From positions 186,001-250,000 of the forward strand of contig JBMOKT010000013.1 in NCBI GenBank assembly GCA_049323895.1: a stretch of 64,000 nucleotides of DNA. The letters run 5' to 3'. Of the stretch, positions 52,661 to 60,695 are shown piece after piece. Position 1 is the first letter of the stretch, and every line of letters starts with the position of its first letter. Position numbers and translations under genes: made by a program. The notes beneath the pieces were generated by a model that did not search any database, was not told the DNA's origin, and saw only the letters and a list, made by a program, of their open reading frames with translations. The stretch comes from JBMOKT01 sp049323895 (GTDB lineage: Bacteria > Bacillota > Peptococcia > Peptococcales > BICA1-8).

Positions 52661-52972
52661 TTGCAAAGTATTTTTCTTTATTTTAAAAAAATTTTTAGGA
52701 AAAATAAGGATAGTGTTAAGGTTGAACTAGGTCCACTAAAAATGACATTAAATAAAATCATGTCTTATGATTATCCCCATGAATTATCCATATTTATACC
52801 AAGGGTAGAAATACGAGAGAAAGTTATTGGATTTTGCTTTAGTAAAACACGGGAAATAATATATAACAGCATCACCATTGTTGATGCGCCTAGAGCTCAA
52901 TTGAGTGGTGAAGACAATGATCAAACATTTCCACCTGATTTCTTTAAAGAAGAAGAAAAAAATGAAATTTAG
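52661..52972 (+). CDS. Small protein of unknown function
   Basis: The protein of about 103 residues has a basic amphipathic N-terminus (FLYFKKIFRKNKD), a central beta-rich part and an acidic C-terminus (EEEKNEI). No motif is recognised. The start is uncertain (TTG 52643 or 52661); the latter sits after GAAAGAAGTG. It is followed after 9 bases by the DUF1294 gene. Confidence 0.55.
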   Translation: MQSIFLYFKKIFRKNKDSVKVELGPLKMTLNKIMSYDYPHELSIFIPRVEIREKVIGFCFSKTREIIYNSITIVDAPRAQLSGEDNDQTFPPDFFKEEEKNEI

Positions 52973-52981
52973 AGGAGTAAT

Positions 52982-53239
52982 ATGTTTGTTTTTTATTTAA
53001 TACTAATTAATATCCTGGCCTTTATACTAATGGGAGCAGATAAATACCTGGCAATAAAAAGAAGATATAGAATTAGCGAAAACAGGTTATTATTTCTTCC
53101 CCTAGTTGGAGGAGCTACTGGTTCATACTTGGCCTTACTTGTCTTTAAACATAAAACTAAGCATTTTAAATTCAAGTACGGCTTACCTATTTTAATAATA
53201 ATTAACTTAATGCAAATATATTTATTAAAAGGGTATTAA
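52982..53239 (+). CDS. DUF1294 membrane protein
   Basis: The 85-residue protein has three hydrophobic segments and the DUF1294 signature ADKYLAIKRRYRISENRLLF followed by GGATGSYLALLVFKHKTKH. The function is unknown. AGAGGAG precedes the ATG. Confidence 0.85.
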   Translation: MFVFYLILINILAFILMGADKYLAIKRRYRISENRLLFLPLVGGATGSYLALLVFKHKTKHFKFKYGLPILIIINLMQIYLLKGY

Positions 53240-53246
53240 ACCCTGT

Positions 53247-53295
53247 CATCGGCTTCTGCGGTCGCTAAAAGCTCTGCATAAGCCGTTTTTTCTAA
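53247..53295 (+). repeat. Palindromic repeat core, diverged copy 7
   Basis: CATCGGCTTCTGCGGTCGC ... GCTCTGCATAAGCCG keeps the CGGCTT/AAGCCG stem, but the terminal AATAAGTAT elements are missing. Confidence 0.65.
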
Positions 53296-53297
53296 AG

Positions 53298-53360
53298 TTA
53301 ATAATGTATACTGTATACATTATTAAAAAAGGTTGCAATTTAGTTAGAATTCTATATAAT
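53298..53360 (+). promoter_or_regulatory. 29-bp perfect palindrome and sigma-A-like promoter of a small gene
   Basis: TTAATAATGTATAC-T-GTATACATTATTAA (53298-53326) has two exact 14-base arms. Seven bases further on are TTGCAA (53333-53338) and TATAAT (53355-53360) with 16-base spacing. The palindrome is just upstream of the -35 box, so an activator or repressor could bind there. The centre contains TGTATAC, a type of half-site used by GntR/FCD proteins. Confidence 0.6.
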
Positions 53361-53436
53361 TAACTTAAAGTATTATATAACACGCAATAATTTTCATTTG
53401 TAATATATAATATTAATTTTGAAGGGAGGTCTTTCT

Positions 53437-53544
53437 ATGAATGCTCCGATTCTGTACGAGGAAGAGGAAATTGTAGTTGTACTTTCTGTTGATGGCGAGC
53501 TAGAAAACGTATTAGTAAAGAAAGCTCCTAGTTGTGCTTGGTAG
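53437..53544 (+). CDS. 35-residue small protein of unknown function
   Basis: A 35-codon frame follows a strong GAAGGGAGGT site. It starts MNAPILYEEEE, continues with a hydrophobic IVVVLSVDG stretch, and ends KKAPSCAW with a single cysteine near the C-terminus. It has its own promoter with a 29-bp palindrome and its own terminator, which supports a real gene. No modification enzyme is next to it. It could be a regulatory peptide, a small redox protein or a modified peptide; none is shown. Confidence 0.7.
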   Translation: MNAPILYEEEEIVVVLSVDGELENVLVKKAPSCAW

Positions 53545-53552
53545 ATAATATT

Positions 53553-53582
53553 AACCATGTTTTCAAAACATGGTTTTTTTGT
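53553..53582 (+). terminator. Rho-independent terminator of the small gene
   Basis: AACCATGTTTT and AAAACATGGTT form an 11-bp stem around a single C (in practice a small A/T loop), followed by T residues. Confidence 0.88.
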
Positions 53583-53700
53583 ACTTTCAAAAGAATAAAA
53601 ATTAAAGGTGGAAAATACAAGACCTACTATGGCTTTATTTATTTTGTATTTAATATTATAATTTGCTTAAATTTAAAGTACGATAGGAGGAATGTTAATT

Positions 53701-54153
53701 ATGTCTGTAAAACAGTTATCTGTATTTCTTGAGAATAAACCAGGGACACTACGGACAGTGACATCAGTATTAGCGGAAAAGAAGATTAACCTTCGGGCAT
53801 TAAGCCTAGCTGATTCTGCAGACTTCGGTGTATTACGTTTAATTGTTGACCAGCCCGATTTAACAGTTTCAGTATTAAAGGAACTTAAGTTCCCTGTCAA
53901 TGTTACCGAAGTTATCGCCGTAGAAATGGATGATACACCTGGCGGTCTGGATGGAGTACTTAAAGTTTTAGAAGGTGAAAATATAAATATTGAATACATG
54001 TATGCTTTTATTGGTTCCAAAACAAGAAAAGCATTAGTAATTTTTAGAGTGGATAAGATTCAAGCAGCTATCGAGTCTTTATTAAAAAATGGTATCAAAC
54101 TTGTCTCAACGGAGGAAGATATTGCTGATATAATCTATTATTGCTGGGATTAA
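53701..54153 (+). CDS. Double ACT-domain amino-acid-binding protein
   Basis: The 150-residue protein has two ACT domains: KQLSVFLENKPGTLRTVTSV (residues about 3-70) and VEMDDTPGGLDGVLKVLEGE onwards (about 76-145). It resembles COG4747 stand-alone ACT proteins, thought to sense amino acids. ATG 53701 is preferred to ATG 53692 because AGGAGG lies only one base before the latter. No enzyme is fused or adjacent. Confidence 0.87.
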   Translation: MSVKQLSVFLENKPGTLRTVTSVLAEKKINLRALSLADSADFGVLRLIVDQPDLTVSVLKELKFPVNVTEVIAVEMDDTPGGLDGVLKVLEGENINIEYMYAFIGSKTRKALVIFRVDKIQAAIESLLKNGIKLVSTEEDIADIIYYCWD

Positions 54154-54154
54154 A

Positions 54155-54178
54155 AAAGCTTCTGAAAAGAAGCGTTTT
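54155..54178 (+). terminator. Hairpin terminator
   Basis: GCTTCT and AGAAGC pair around GAAA in an A-rich/T-rich setting just after the ACT gene. Confidence 0.6.
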
Positions 54179-54223
54179 GAAAGTGGAACACCAAGGAAAT
54201 TTATACTTTCCTATTGGTTATAT

Positions 54224-54263
54224 AAAAAGAAGTAGGGGATATGTCTTACCCTACTTCTTTTTT
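54224..54263. terminator. Strong bidirectional terminator
   Basis: AAAAAGAAGTAGGG and CCCTACTTCTTTTT form a 14-bp stem with an 11-12-base loop between the ACT gene and the convergent oxidoreductase gene. Confidence 0.85.
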
Positions 54264-54285
54264 ACTTAATATAGCGAGTATAATT

Positions 54286-54311
54286 TTTACAAGGTAATAA
54301 GTATTAGAAAA
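54286..54311 (-). repeat. Solo end of the palindromic repeat
   Basis: TACAAGGTAATAAGTATTAGAAAACAC joins repeat-end sequences without the GC-rich core, as in a reversed unit truncated after its first 20 bases. Confidence 0.45.
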
Positions 54312-54320
54312 CACTTATAT

Positions 54321-55517
54321 TTAGGATACAGATTGTTGATTTACTTGCAGCCTAGCGGGACTTAATTCAGATAATTCTAAAGGATACCTATTGTTTTCCA
54401 CCATGTCGGCGATAATCTTGCCTGTAATTGGCGCTAAAGCAATCCCATCTCCTTCATGCCCTGCAGCTACCAGAAAACCGGGCAGGGAAGGAACAGGTCC
54501 AATGAAAGGTTTGCCGTCATCAGAAGCAGGTCTTAAGCCGGAAAAAGTTCGTATAATATGAACATTTTTTAATATAGGGAAAAAACGGGCAGCTTCCTTA
54601 ATTACCAAATGAATGGCCTGAACATTAGTGGAGGTATTAAAGCCGACATACTCTCTTGTACCACCTATGAAATAGTTACCGTCACTGGTTTGGGAAAAAG
54701 CCAAACCTATACCTAATTCATTAAGAATAGCAGGTCTGTCATGGGCCAATTCAGGATGTAATTTCATGACGATATAATCAGCACTCCAGATATTAGTTTC
54801 TCCGATTGTAGGTATTTGTTCCGTAACTGCTATCTGCCCCCTTTTAGGACGGATAGGCAAGTTTAAACCAACTAATTCACCAATACTTTTAGCCCATGCT
54901 CCTGCAGCATTAATTACAAATTCAGCAGAAAAAATTTTTCCGTCTTCGGTTGTAACTTCCCAATAAAATTCCCCCTTGTTTTCTATACCCCTAACCCCTG
55001 AACCTTTTTTGATAATAAGTCCATTTTTTTCACCGGCGGCTAAAAAGGATTGCATTGTTTTTAATGGATTTACCTGGGAATCCAGAGAACTATAGGTAGA
55101 TGCAATAATATGATTGCTAATATGGGGCTGCCGTTTCCGCATTTCTTTTTTTTCAATCAAAGAAACATCTAAGCCAGAAGCCTGTTGTTCTTTAATAAAT
55201 TTCTCCATCACTGACAACTGGGCTTCTGTTTCTATGAGAACCATGCCGCCGCGATTCTCGAACTCAATATCAATAGGCAACTCTTTTTCTAAACAACGAT
55301 ACATTTTTAAGCTCTCCAATGCTAGACTTAAAAGAATCCCGGGGCGTTTGGACTGCAACAGGATCATATCATCACACGCTCCTGATGCACCAGCTCCAAT
55401 CTCTTTTTTTTCAATCAATAAAACTTTTTTCTTCTCTTTTGTTAAATGATAGGCTATAGACAATCCGATAATCCCTGCACCAATAACTACTGCATCAAAG
55501 TTTGTACTACTGTTAAT
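54321..55517 (-). CDS. FAD-dependent amino-acid oxidoreductase (DAO family), probable ATT start
   Basis: The protein of about 398 residues has the FAD motif VVIGAGIIGLSIAYHL, then GAGASGACDD, and the C-terminal RTFSGLRPASDDGKPFIG and AGHEGDGIALAP of DAO-type glycine, sarcosine, proline or D-amino-acid dehydrogenases. The FAD motif lies upstream of the first ATG/GTG/TTG-type codon in frame (a TTG at 55463). The frame is open back to the regulator's stop without a standard start, so an ATT at 55517, seven bases after GGGGGTG, is proposed. It is probably a subunit of the dehydrogenase encoded at 60696-63805. Confidence 0.82.
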   Translation of the reverse strand: MNSSTNFDAVVIGAGIIGLSIAYHLTKEKKKVLLIEKKEIGAGASGACDDMILLQSKRPGILLSLALESLKMYRCLEKELPIDIEFENRGGMVLIETEAQLSVMEKFIKEQQASGLDVSLIEKKEMRKRQPHISNHIIASTYSSLDSQVNPLKTMQSFLAAGEKNGLIIKKGSGVRGIENKGEFYWEVTTEDGKIFSAEFVINAAGAWAKSIGELVGLNLPIRPKRGQIAVTEQIPTIGETNIWSADYIVMKLHPELAHDRPAILNELGIGLAFSQTSDGNYFIGGTREYVGFNTSTNVQAIHLVIKEAARFFPILKNVHIIRTFSGLRPASDDGKPFIGPVPSLPGFLVAAGHEGDGIALAPITGKIIADMVENNRYPLELSELSPARLQVNQQSVS

Positions 55518-55541
55518 ATTAATACACCCCCAATATGATGT

Positions 55542-56288
55542 TTATTTATTCTCGAATGAATTGAAGAAACAGGACTCCCAATATTTCTTTACATCTTCCA
55601 CCAGGTTATCAATATGATCTAACATAGCTCTTTCTGCTTCTCCAGAATTATGGCTAATAATGGCATCTAGAATCCTGCGGTGGGAAACCATGTATTCTGC
55701 ATGAATTTCTTGTCTGAGATGTTCAAAAGCTCTTGACTGTTGTCCAAAAATTGCCAGTAAAGAGTACATGCTTTCTAGAATGGGATTTCTAGAGGATTTG
55801 GCAATTATTTTATGGAAGGCTAAGTCATCATCAGTAATCCACTGATGTTCCTTATACTTGGCTTCTTGTCGGCTTAATATTTTTTCCATCTGCTCAATTT
55901 CATCGGAAGAGGCATAAATTGCAGCTTTTTTTGCTGTTTCCCGCTCTATTGCTCTGCGAGCATCAAGTACAATTAGAAAATCGCCCAGTCTTTTAGGATC
56001 GATAAATTGGCTAAGCTTGCTTTGTTGAAATGCCATATCCTTTAATTGTTTATTAAAGGTGATGGCATGCTTGCCTTTTGCCGTTATTGTTCTTCCTTTA
56101 AATTTCTCCTTTTGTAAATAACCATTATTTTCTAACTTGTTTAGTATCCTACCAATGGTAGCCGAACTGGTTTCAATATTCTCTTCAGTCAGCCTATTTA
56201 GTAAATTCCATGAGCCAACAGGTTCTTCAGCGTTATTGATTAGTTCTAAAATAATAATTTCTCTTTCATCTAATTCGTCTAAATGCAT
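55542..56288 (-). CDS. FCD-domain transcriptional regulator
   Basis: The 248-residue protein has an N-terminal winged helix (about 1-75, with TSSATIGRILNKLENNGYLQ) closer to the NrpR/HTH_12 type than to classic GntR, and a C-terminal FCD helical ligand domain (about 95-240; LDARRAIERETAKKAA, DDDLAFHKIIAKSSRNPIL). It probably senses an amino or organic acid and controls the adjacent transporter, dehydrogenase and dap genes. It lies just upstream of the oxidoreductase gene on the same strand, with 24 bases from its stop to the proposed start. Confidence 0.82.
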   Translation of the reverse strand: MHLDELDEREIIILELINNAEEPVGSWNLLNRLTEENIETSSATIGRILNKLENNGYLQKEKFKGRTITAKGKHAITFNKQLKDMAFQQSKLSQFIDPKRLGDFLIVLDARRAIERETAKKAAIYASSDEIEQMEKILSRQEAKYKEHQWITDDDLAFHKIIAKSSRNPILESMYSLLAIFGQQSRAFEHLRQEIHAEYMVSHRRILDAIISHNSGEAERAMLDHIDNLVEDVKKYWESCFFNSFENK

Positions 56289-56348
56289 GTAACAACCCCC
56301 AAAAAAGAACCATTTTTTCTATTATAATTTAAACATAAGACGAAATAA

Positions 56349-56371
56349 AAGGGAAGGGTTATCCTTCCCTT
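56349..56371 (-). terminator. Terminator (minus strand) after the transporter and repeat cluster
   Basis: AAGGGAAGG and CCTTCCCTT form a 9-bp stem with loop GTTAT. On the minus strand it is followed by TTTTATTTC. It separates the transporter unit from the regulator. Confidence 0.8.
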
Positions 56372-56373
56372 AT

Positions 56374-56436
56374 TAATACTTATCGGCTTCCGCAGGCGCC
56401 AAAGGCTTGGCACAAGCCGTGTTTTCTAATACTTAT
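56374..56436 (+). repeat. Palindromic intergenic repeat, copy 8
   Basis: A repeat core with GGCGCC/GGCAC inner stem flanked by AATACTTAT on both sides. It is the first of three tandem copies and lacks the AAGTGCAAC segment. Confidence 0.85.
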
Positions 56437-56457
56437 CAGTAATTAATTTTTACATGG

Positions 56458-56531
56458 TAATAAGTATAAGTGCAACATCGGCTTCCGCAGGCGCCAAAGG
56501 CTTGGCGCAAGCCGTGTTTTCTAATACTTAT
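56458..56531 (+). repeat. Palindromic intergenic repeat, copy 9
   Basis: A full unit from TAATAAGTATAAGTGCAAC to CTAATACTTATC. The inner stem GGCGCC/GGCGC is fully paired. It is about 90 bases from the next copy. Confidence 0.88.
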
Positions 56532-56553
56532 CCAGTGATTAATTTTTACATGG

Positions 56554-56621
56554 TAATAAGTATAAGTGCAACATCGGCTTCCGCAGGCGCCAAAGGCTTG
56601 GCACAAGCCGTGTTTTCTAAT
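56554..56621 (+). repeat. Palindromic intergenic repeat, copy 10
   Basis: Third tandem copy, ending exactly at the stop codon of the minus-strand transporter gene. The flanks AATTTTTACATGG are shared with copy 9, suggesting local duplication. Confidence 0.88.
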
Positions 56622-58070
56622 TTATTGATTTATATTTTCAGGTAGACTAGTAGAAGTATTTCTAGTCAGGGTTGATACAACTACTATTAACACGAGGGAA
56701 ACGGCCAAGGCAATCAAAACCCTGTTAGGACCGAGGGATGTAATTTGAGTAAGAATCGCTCCGGAAATAATACCTATACGGGCTCCCCAAGGTGTTACCT
56801 TACTATTTTTTCTACCCATTTGGAATGGTTCATCTTTGCGTTCCTTCCACAAGAAACCTACAATAATAAGTGGAATTAATCCACCGCCTGTCATAGCATA
56901 AGCTTTTGAAAATAAGCCAAGAATGGAGGAAGACATAATAGCTGCTACACAGGCAAATACACCAATAATTACTGTAAACCAGGTAGCCAGCTTAACAAGT
57001 GCTTTATCATCTAAATCGGGGCGAAAAGGTTTTATTAAATCGTTAACAACTAATACTGCCGCAGAGTTTAAATTAGAATCTGCAGAAGACATGCCGGCTG
57101 CCAAGATTAATGTAAATATCATGGCTGATAACCAAACGGGCATGTAGTTAAGCATCATCCATGGCATTGCATCATCAGGTTTAAGATTTGGGTTTAGTGT
57201 CAAAACTACCATACCTACCAATGCAGTTAATCCTACCATGATAATTGCGATAACACCACTAAAAAGCAAACCATTTCTTGCGGTCTTGCTATCTTTGGCT
57301 GCAAAACAGCGCTGCCAGTAGATTTGGGCTGAAAGAACACCCACTGATGCTGTGACAAATAAAGTAAATGCTTGTAGACCATTTACGCTTTCCATGCTCC
57401 ATAATTCGGCTTTTCCTACCTCGGCTAGACGTACACCTAATTCAGCCATGCTCCAATTAACAGGTTGAAATGCCATTATATAGAAAATAGTTCCAAAAAC
57501 CAGAACCATTATACCTTGAATCAAATCTGTATAAGCAACAGAATACATCCCACCTAATGTGGTATAAAGTATAAATACCGCGGAGAAAAAGATAATAACT
57601 AAAGTGGGATCTGCACCTGTGGCAATATTGAAGATATTTCCAAATGCTTTTCCTTGACCACCAACCCAGGCTATCATGATACAAGATGCCAATAAACCGG
57701 CTAATGCTCTTGTCCATTTATCACGAACAAATAGATCATCAGCCATTTCTGCTACAGTGTTATAAGTAAATCTTCCAGCAATACCTGCAAAGATAAGGGC
57801 AAATAAAACCTTTGAACCTTGTTCACCAAGTATAAAAGGAAGCCAGGAAAGACCTAAAGAATAACCTTTGCCAGCGTGTCCAATAAAATTTCCCACACCC
57901 ATAATTGTTGCAAACTGGGTAGCAAATATTAAATACATTGGGAAGGTACCGCCACCAATCGCATAATGGGAAAACGAAGAACTTGCTTGGTCTTTAAATT
58001 TTAAAGAAATCCATAAAAATAAACCACACATAACTAAAGTAATAATCCAAAAAATTGTACCAAGGGACAT
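56622..58070 (-). CDS. Sodium:solute symporter (SSS family)
   Basis: The 482-residue protein has about 13 membrane segments and SSS features: SHYAIGGGTFPMYLIFATQF, YTTLGGMYSVAYTDLIQG, and AAGMSSADSNLNSAAVLVV. The family takes up proline, pantothenate and other solutes with Na+. Location between the FCD regulator and the asd operon suggests it imports the substrate of the dehydrogenase. AAAGGAGG precedes the ATG. It is divergent from asd across 400 bases. Confidence 0.9.
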   Translation of the reverse strand: MSLGTIFWIITLVMCGLFLWISLKFKDQASSSFSHYAIGGGTFPMYLIFATQFATIMGVGNFIGHAGKGYSLGLSWLPFILGEQGSKVLFALIFAGIAGRFTYNTVAEMADDLFVRDKWTRALAGLLASCIMIAWVGGQGKAFGNIFNIATGADPTLVIIFFSAVFILYTTLGGMYSVAYTDLIQGIMVLVFGTIFYIMAFQPVNWSMAELGVRLAEVGKAELWSMESVNGLQAFTLFVTASVGVLSAQIYWQRCFAAKDSKTARNGLLFSGVIAIIMVGLTALVGMVVLTLNPNLKPDDAMPWMMLNYMPVWLSAMIFTLILAAGMSSADSNLNSAAVLVVNDLIKPFRPDLDDKALVKLATWFTVIIGVFACVAAIMSSSILGLFSKAYAMTGGGLIPLIIVGFLWKERKDEPFQMGRKNSKVTPWGARIGIISGAILTQITSLGPNRVLIALAVSLVLIVVVSTLTRNTSTSLPENINQ

Positions 58071-58471
58071 TTAATTTCCTCCTTTCAATTTTAGAAATAT
58101 TTGGAATTAAGTTAATTAATAAACACCCCCTAAGAATAAAATTGCAACTTCATGGGTCTGATAAGTATGTAAGTTATATGATTTAAAATATGGAGAGAAC
58201 CTATTGACTTTTTTTCTGAAGCTGCTTATCATTTAATGAGAAGCCCTTAAATTATTTTTAAAATATCATATTTATATTCAGAGGTCAACAAAAAATACAA
58301 AATTATTAGAATTGTATACATAATTCATTTTTTATTGAAAATATTGATCTGTTGGATTTTTCAAGTAGATTAAATAGCTTAAATTAGTTGGTTTTTTTTA
58401 ATTAAACAATGGGGTATTTTTTTTATTGATTAAAGATACTCATCCTGTGATGAGCAAAAGGAGTGAAAAAT
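58071..58471. promoter_or_regulatory. Divergent regulatory region (transporter / asd operon)
   Basis: This 400-base AT-rich region contains TGTATACA (58313-58320), a GntR/FCD-type half-site palindrome also found inside the 29-bp palindrome at 53298. CTCATC-CTGT-GATGAG (58439-58454) forms a small hairpin just before the asd ribosome-binding site. No lysine riboswitch or gene is recognised. Confidence 0.45.
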
Positions 58472-59503
58472 ATGGCTAATCTAACGATTGGTGTAGTAGG
58501 TGCTCTTGGTGCTGTGGGCACAGAAATGCTTCGGGCATTAGAAAAATCAAATCTGCCCGTTACTAGGGTTATACCTTTAGATATAAAAGAAAATGCTGGG
58601 ACAAAATTATCTTTCCAAGGAAAATCCTTAACTGTGAAATCTGCTGAAAAAGGCGCTTTTCACAATATTGATATTGCCTTGTTTTCTGCCGGGGAATCAG
58701 CAAGCCTTGTTCTTGCGCCTATAGCAATAGATGAAGGTGCAGTAGTAATAGATAATAGCAATGCTTTTCGAATGGAGGAGTGGGTTCCATTAGTTATACC
58801 CGAAGTAAATCCTCATGAAGCAAAAAAACATCTGGGACTCATCTCTAATCCAAATTGTTCTACCATACAAATGTTAGTTGCTCTAAAGCCACTTCATGAC
58901 AATTTCCGCATAAAACGAATTGTTATTTCCACATATCAGGCAGTTTCGGGCACAGGATTACCTGCTATTGAAGAATTAAATAGTCAAGTCAAGTCTTATA
59001 TCAATAACGAGCAACTGTACTGGAGGATATACCCACACCAAATTGCCTTTAACGCCCTGCCTCATATTGACTCCTTCTTAGAAAACGGTTATACCAAAGA
59101 AGAAATGAAAATGGTTAATGAAACTAAAAAAATCCTTAACGACAATAGCATTTTAATTTCTCCTACAGCAGTGAGAATACCCGTTCTCCGTTGTCATTCA
59201 GAGTCAATTAATATTGAAACTGAAAAAAGCCTCCCTGACTTTGATGAAATAGTACAAATACTTGATGCTTCTCCTGGTGTAAAAGTTATAGATAATATAT
59301 CCCAACTGGCATATCCTTTGGCTGTCCATTGTGTAGATACCGATAAAGTATTTGTGGGAAGGATTAGGAAGGACTTTACTGTAGAAAATGGTCTAAATAT
59401 GTGGGTTGTAGCGGACAACTTACGTAAAGGAGCTGCACTTAACGCTGTGCAAATTGCCCAGTTATTGGTAGATAATAATTGGCTTAAGGGGGCTAGGCAA
59501 TAA
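58472..59503 (+). CDS. asd: Aspartate-semialdehyde dehydrogenase
   Basis: The 343-residue enzyme has NADP motif GVVGALGAVG (7-16), the catalytic cysteine C129 in SNPNCSTIQM and the YQAVSGTG motif. It reduces aspartyl phosphate to aspartate semialdehyde for lysine, DAP and threonine routes. ATG 58472 is chosen because AAAGGAGTGA overlaps the GTG at 58463. The last base of its stop codon is the first base of the next gene. Confidence 0.92.
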   Translation: MANLTIGVVGALGAVGTEMLRALEKSNLPVTRVIPLDIKENAGTKLSFQGKSLTVKSAEKGAFHNIDIALFSAGESASLVLAPIAIDEGAVVIDNSNAFRMEEWVPLVIPEVNPHEAKKHLGLISNPNCSTIQMLVALKPLHDNFRIKRIVISTYQAVSGTGLPAIEELNSQVKSYINNEQLYWRIYPHQIAFNALPHIDSFLENGYTKEEMKMVNETKKILNDNSILISPTAVRIPVLRCHSESINIETEKSLPDFDEIVQILDASPGVKVIDNISQLAYPLAVHCVDTDKVFVGRIRKDFTVENGLNMWVVADNLRKGAALNAVQIAQLLVDNNWLKGARQ

Positions 59504-60660
59504 TGTCCTTAATTGTCCAAAAATTCGGAGGAAGTTCAGTCAATACCTTTGAAAAAAGGGAAATGGCCATAAGCAAGATAACTTCTGCCAAGGATAAGGG
59601 GCATGATGTAGTTATTGTTGTATCGGCAATGGGTAGAATGGGAGAACCATATGCCACTGATACCTTAATTAAGTTATTGAATGATATTACTTTAAACCCT
59701 AAAAATAAACTTAAAGACCTAATCATGTCCTGTGGCGAAATTATTTCGGCAGCAATAATGGCGCAATCTCTCGAAGACAAAGGATACCCTGCGGAGGTCA
59801 TGACCGGTATCCAGGCAGGAATAAAAACTGATGACAATTTTTCTTCCGCAGAGATACTTGAAATTAATTCTGATAGAATTAAAAGATGTCTGGAAAAAGG
59901 CAAAATTGTTGTTGTAGCAGGTTTCCAAGGTTATACACATAATTTAGAGACTACCACCTTAGGAAGAGGGGGTAGTGATACATCTGCAATTGCTCTGGGA
60001 GGAGCATTAAAAGCGGATATTGTAGAGATCTATACCGATGTTTCCGGTATTGCACTTGCTGACCCACGTTTAATATCTGATGCTCCAATTTTAGAACATA
60101 TCGAATTTGCACCGATGTACATTTTATCCTCTGCAGGAGCCAAAATAATCCACCCACGGGCAGTAAAGACAGCTATGGAATATAAAATGCCTTTTGTAGT
60201 CCGATCTACATTTGATAATTTCCCGGGTACCATTGTGGGGTTCAAAGGGTCAGCAGTTAAAGGCTTATATGGCATAGCCTTAACAAAAAATGTATATATC
60301 CTAAAATCCAAATACGAAGGATTAGTAAGATCCATGGAGAATAATATTGTAAATAAGTTGTTCTTTACACAAGTTAACGGCGAATATTCCCTTGCTATAC
60401 ATGGCGGCTTTAACCTGCCGAAATTGAATAATTCCAATCTTTTTGTTTCCGATGGATGCGACATAATTACTCTGGCTTGGGATTCTTCAAGGCTTGATTC
60501 AGACCGTATAGAAGAATATTTATCCAACGGGAATATTGCCCACCAGGGATACTTTCCCTTAGAAAAGGGTGGAGCATGGGCTGTCCCATCGGAATTATCC
60601 AGCAAATGTATCAGACATCTTTATGATTCTTTAGTAAGAGATCAAGAGCTTGCAGTATAA
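59503..60660 (+). CDS. Aspartate kinase
   Basis: The 385-residue enzyme has the kinase opening VQKFGGSSVNTFEKREMAI, VVVSAMGRMG, GFQGYTHNLETTTLGRGGSD and IYTDVSGIALADPRLI. The C-terminal part beyond residue 255 should hold ACT domains but is divergent (KNVYILKSKYEGLV onwards), so feedback control may differ. asd followed by aspartate kinase and dapA recalls the Bacillus asd-dapG-dapA order, but other genes are inserted here. Confidence 0.9.
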   Translation: MSLIVQKFGGSSVNTFEKREMAISKITSAKDKGHDVVIVVSAMGRMGEPYATDTLIKLLNDITLNPKNKLKDLIMSCGEIISAAIMAQSLEDKGYPAEVMTGIQAGIKTDDNFSSAEILEINSDRIKRCLEKGKIVVVAGFQGYTHNLETTTLGRGGSDTSAIALGGALKADIVEIYTDVSGIALADPRLISDAPILEHIEFAPMYILSSAGAKIIHPRAVKTAMEYKMPFVVRSTFDNFPGTIVGFKGSAVKGLYGIALTKNVYILKSKYEGLVRSMENNIVNKLFFTQVNGEYSLAIHGGFNLPKLNNSNLFVSDGCDIITLAWDSSRLDSDRIEEYLSNGNIAHQGYFPLEKGGAWAVPSELSSKCIRHLYDSLVRDQELAV

Positions 60661-60695
60661 CTGTCCTGAGAATATACCTTTTTGGAGGCGAAAAA

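Noticed and set aside
53532..53732. 66-residue open frame after the small gene
   Set aside because: It overlaps the terminator of the small gene and the ribosome-binding site of the ACT gene and has no start signal.
56374..56621. Three regularly spaced repeats that could suggest a CRISPR array
   Set aside because: The spacers are short, near-identical to each other and AT-rich, the units have palindromic ends and occur singly elsewhere in both orientations, and no cas genes are present.
56454..56645. 63-residue open frame spanning repeat copies 9 and 10
   Set aside because: Its sequence is a direct translation of two repeat units with no ribosome-binding site, so it is a by-product of the repeats.
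58071..58471. Lysine riboswitch before asd
   Set aside because: The region is AT-rich and lacks the conserved L-box core sequences and long helices.
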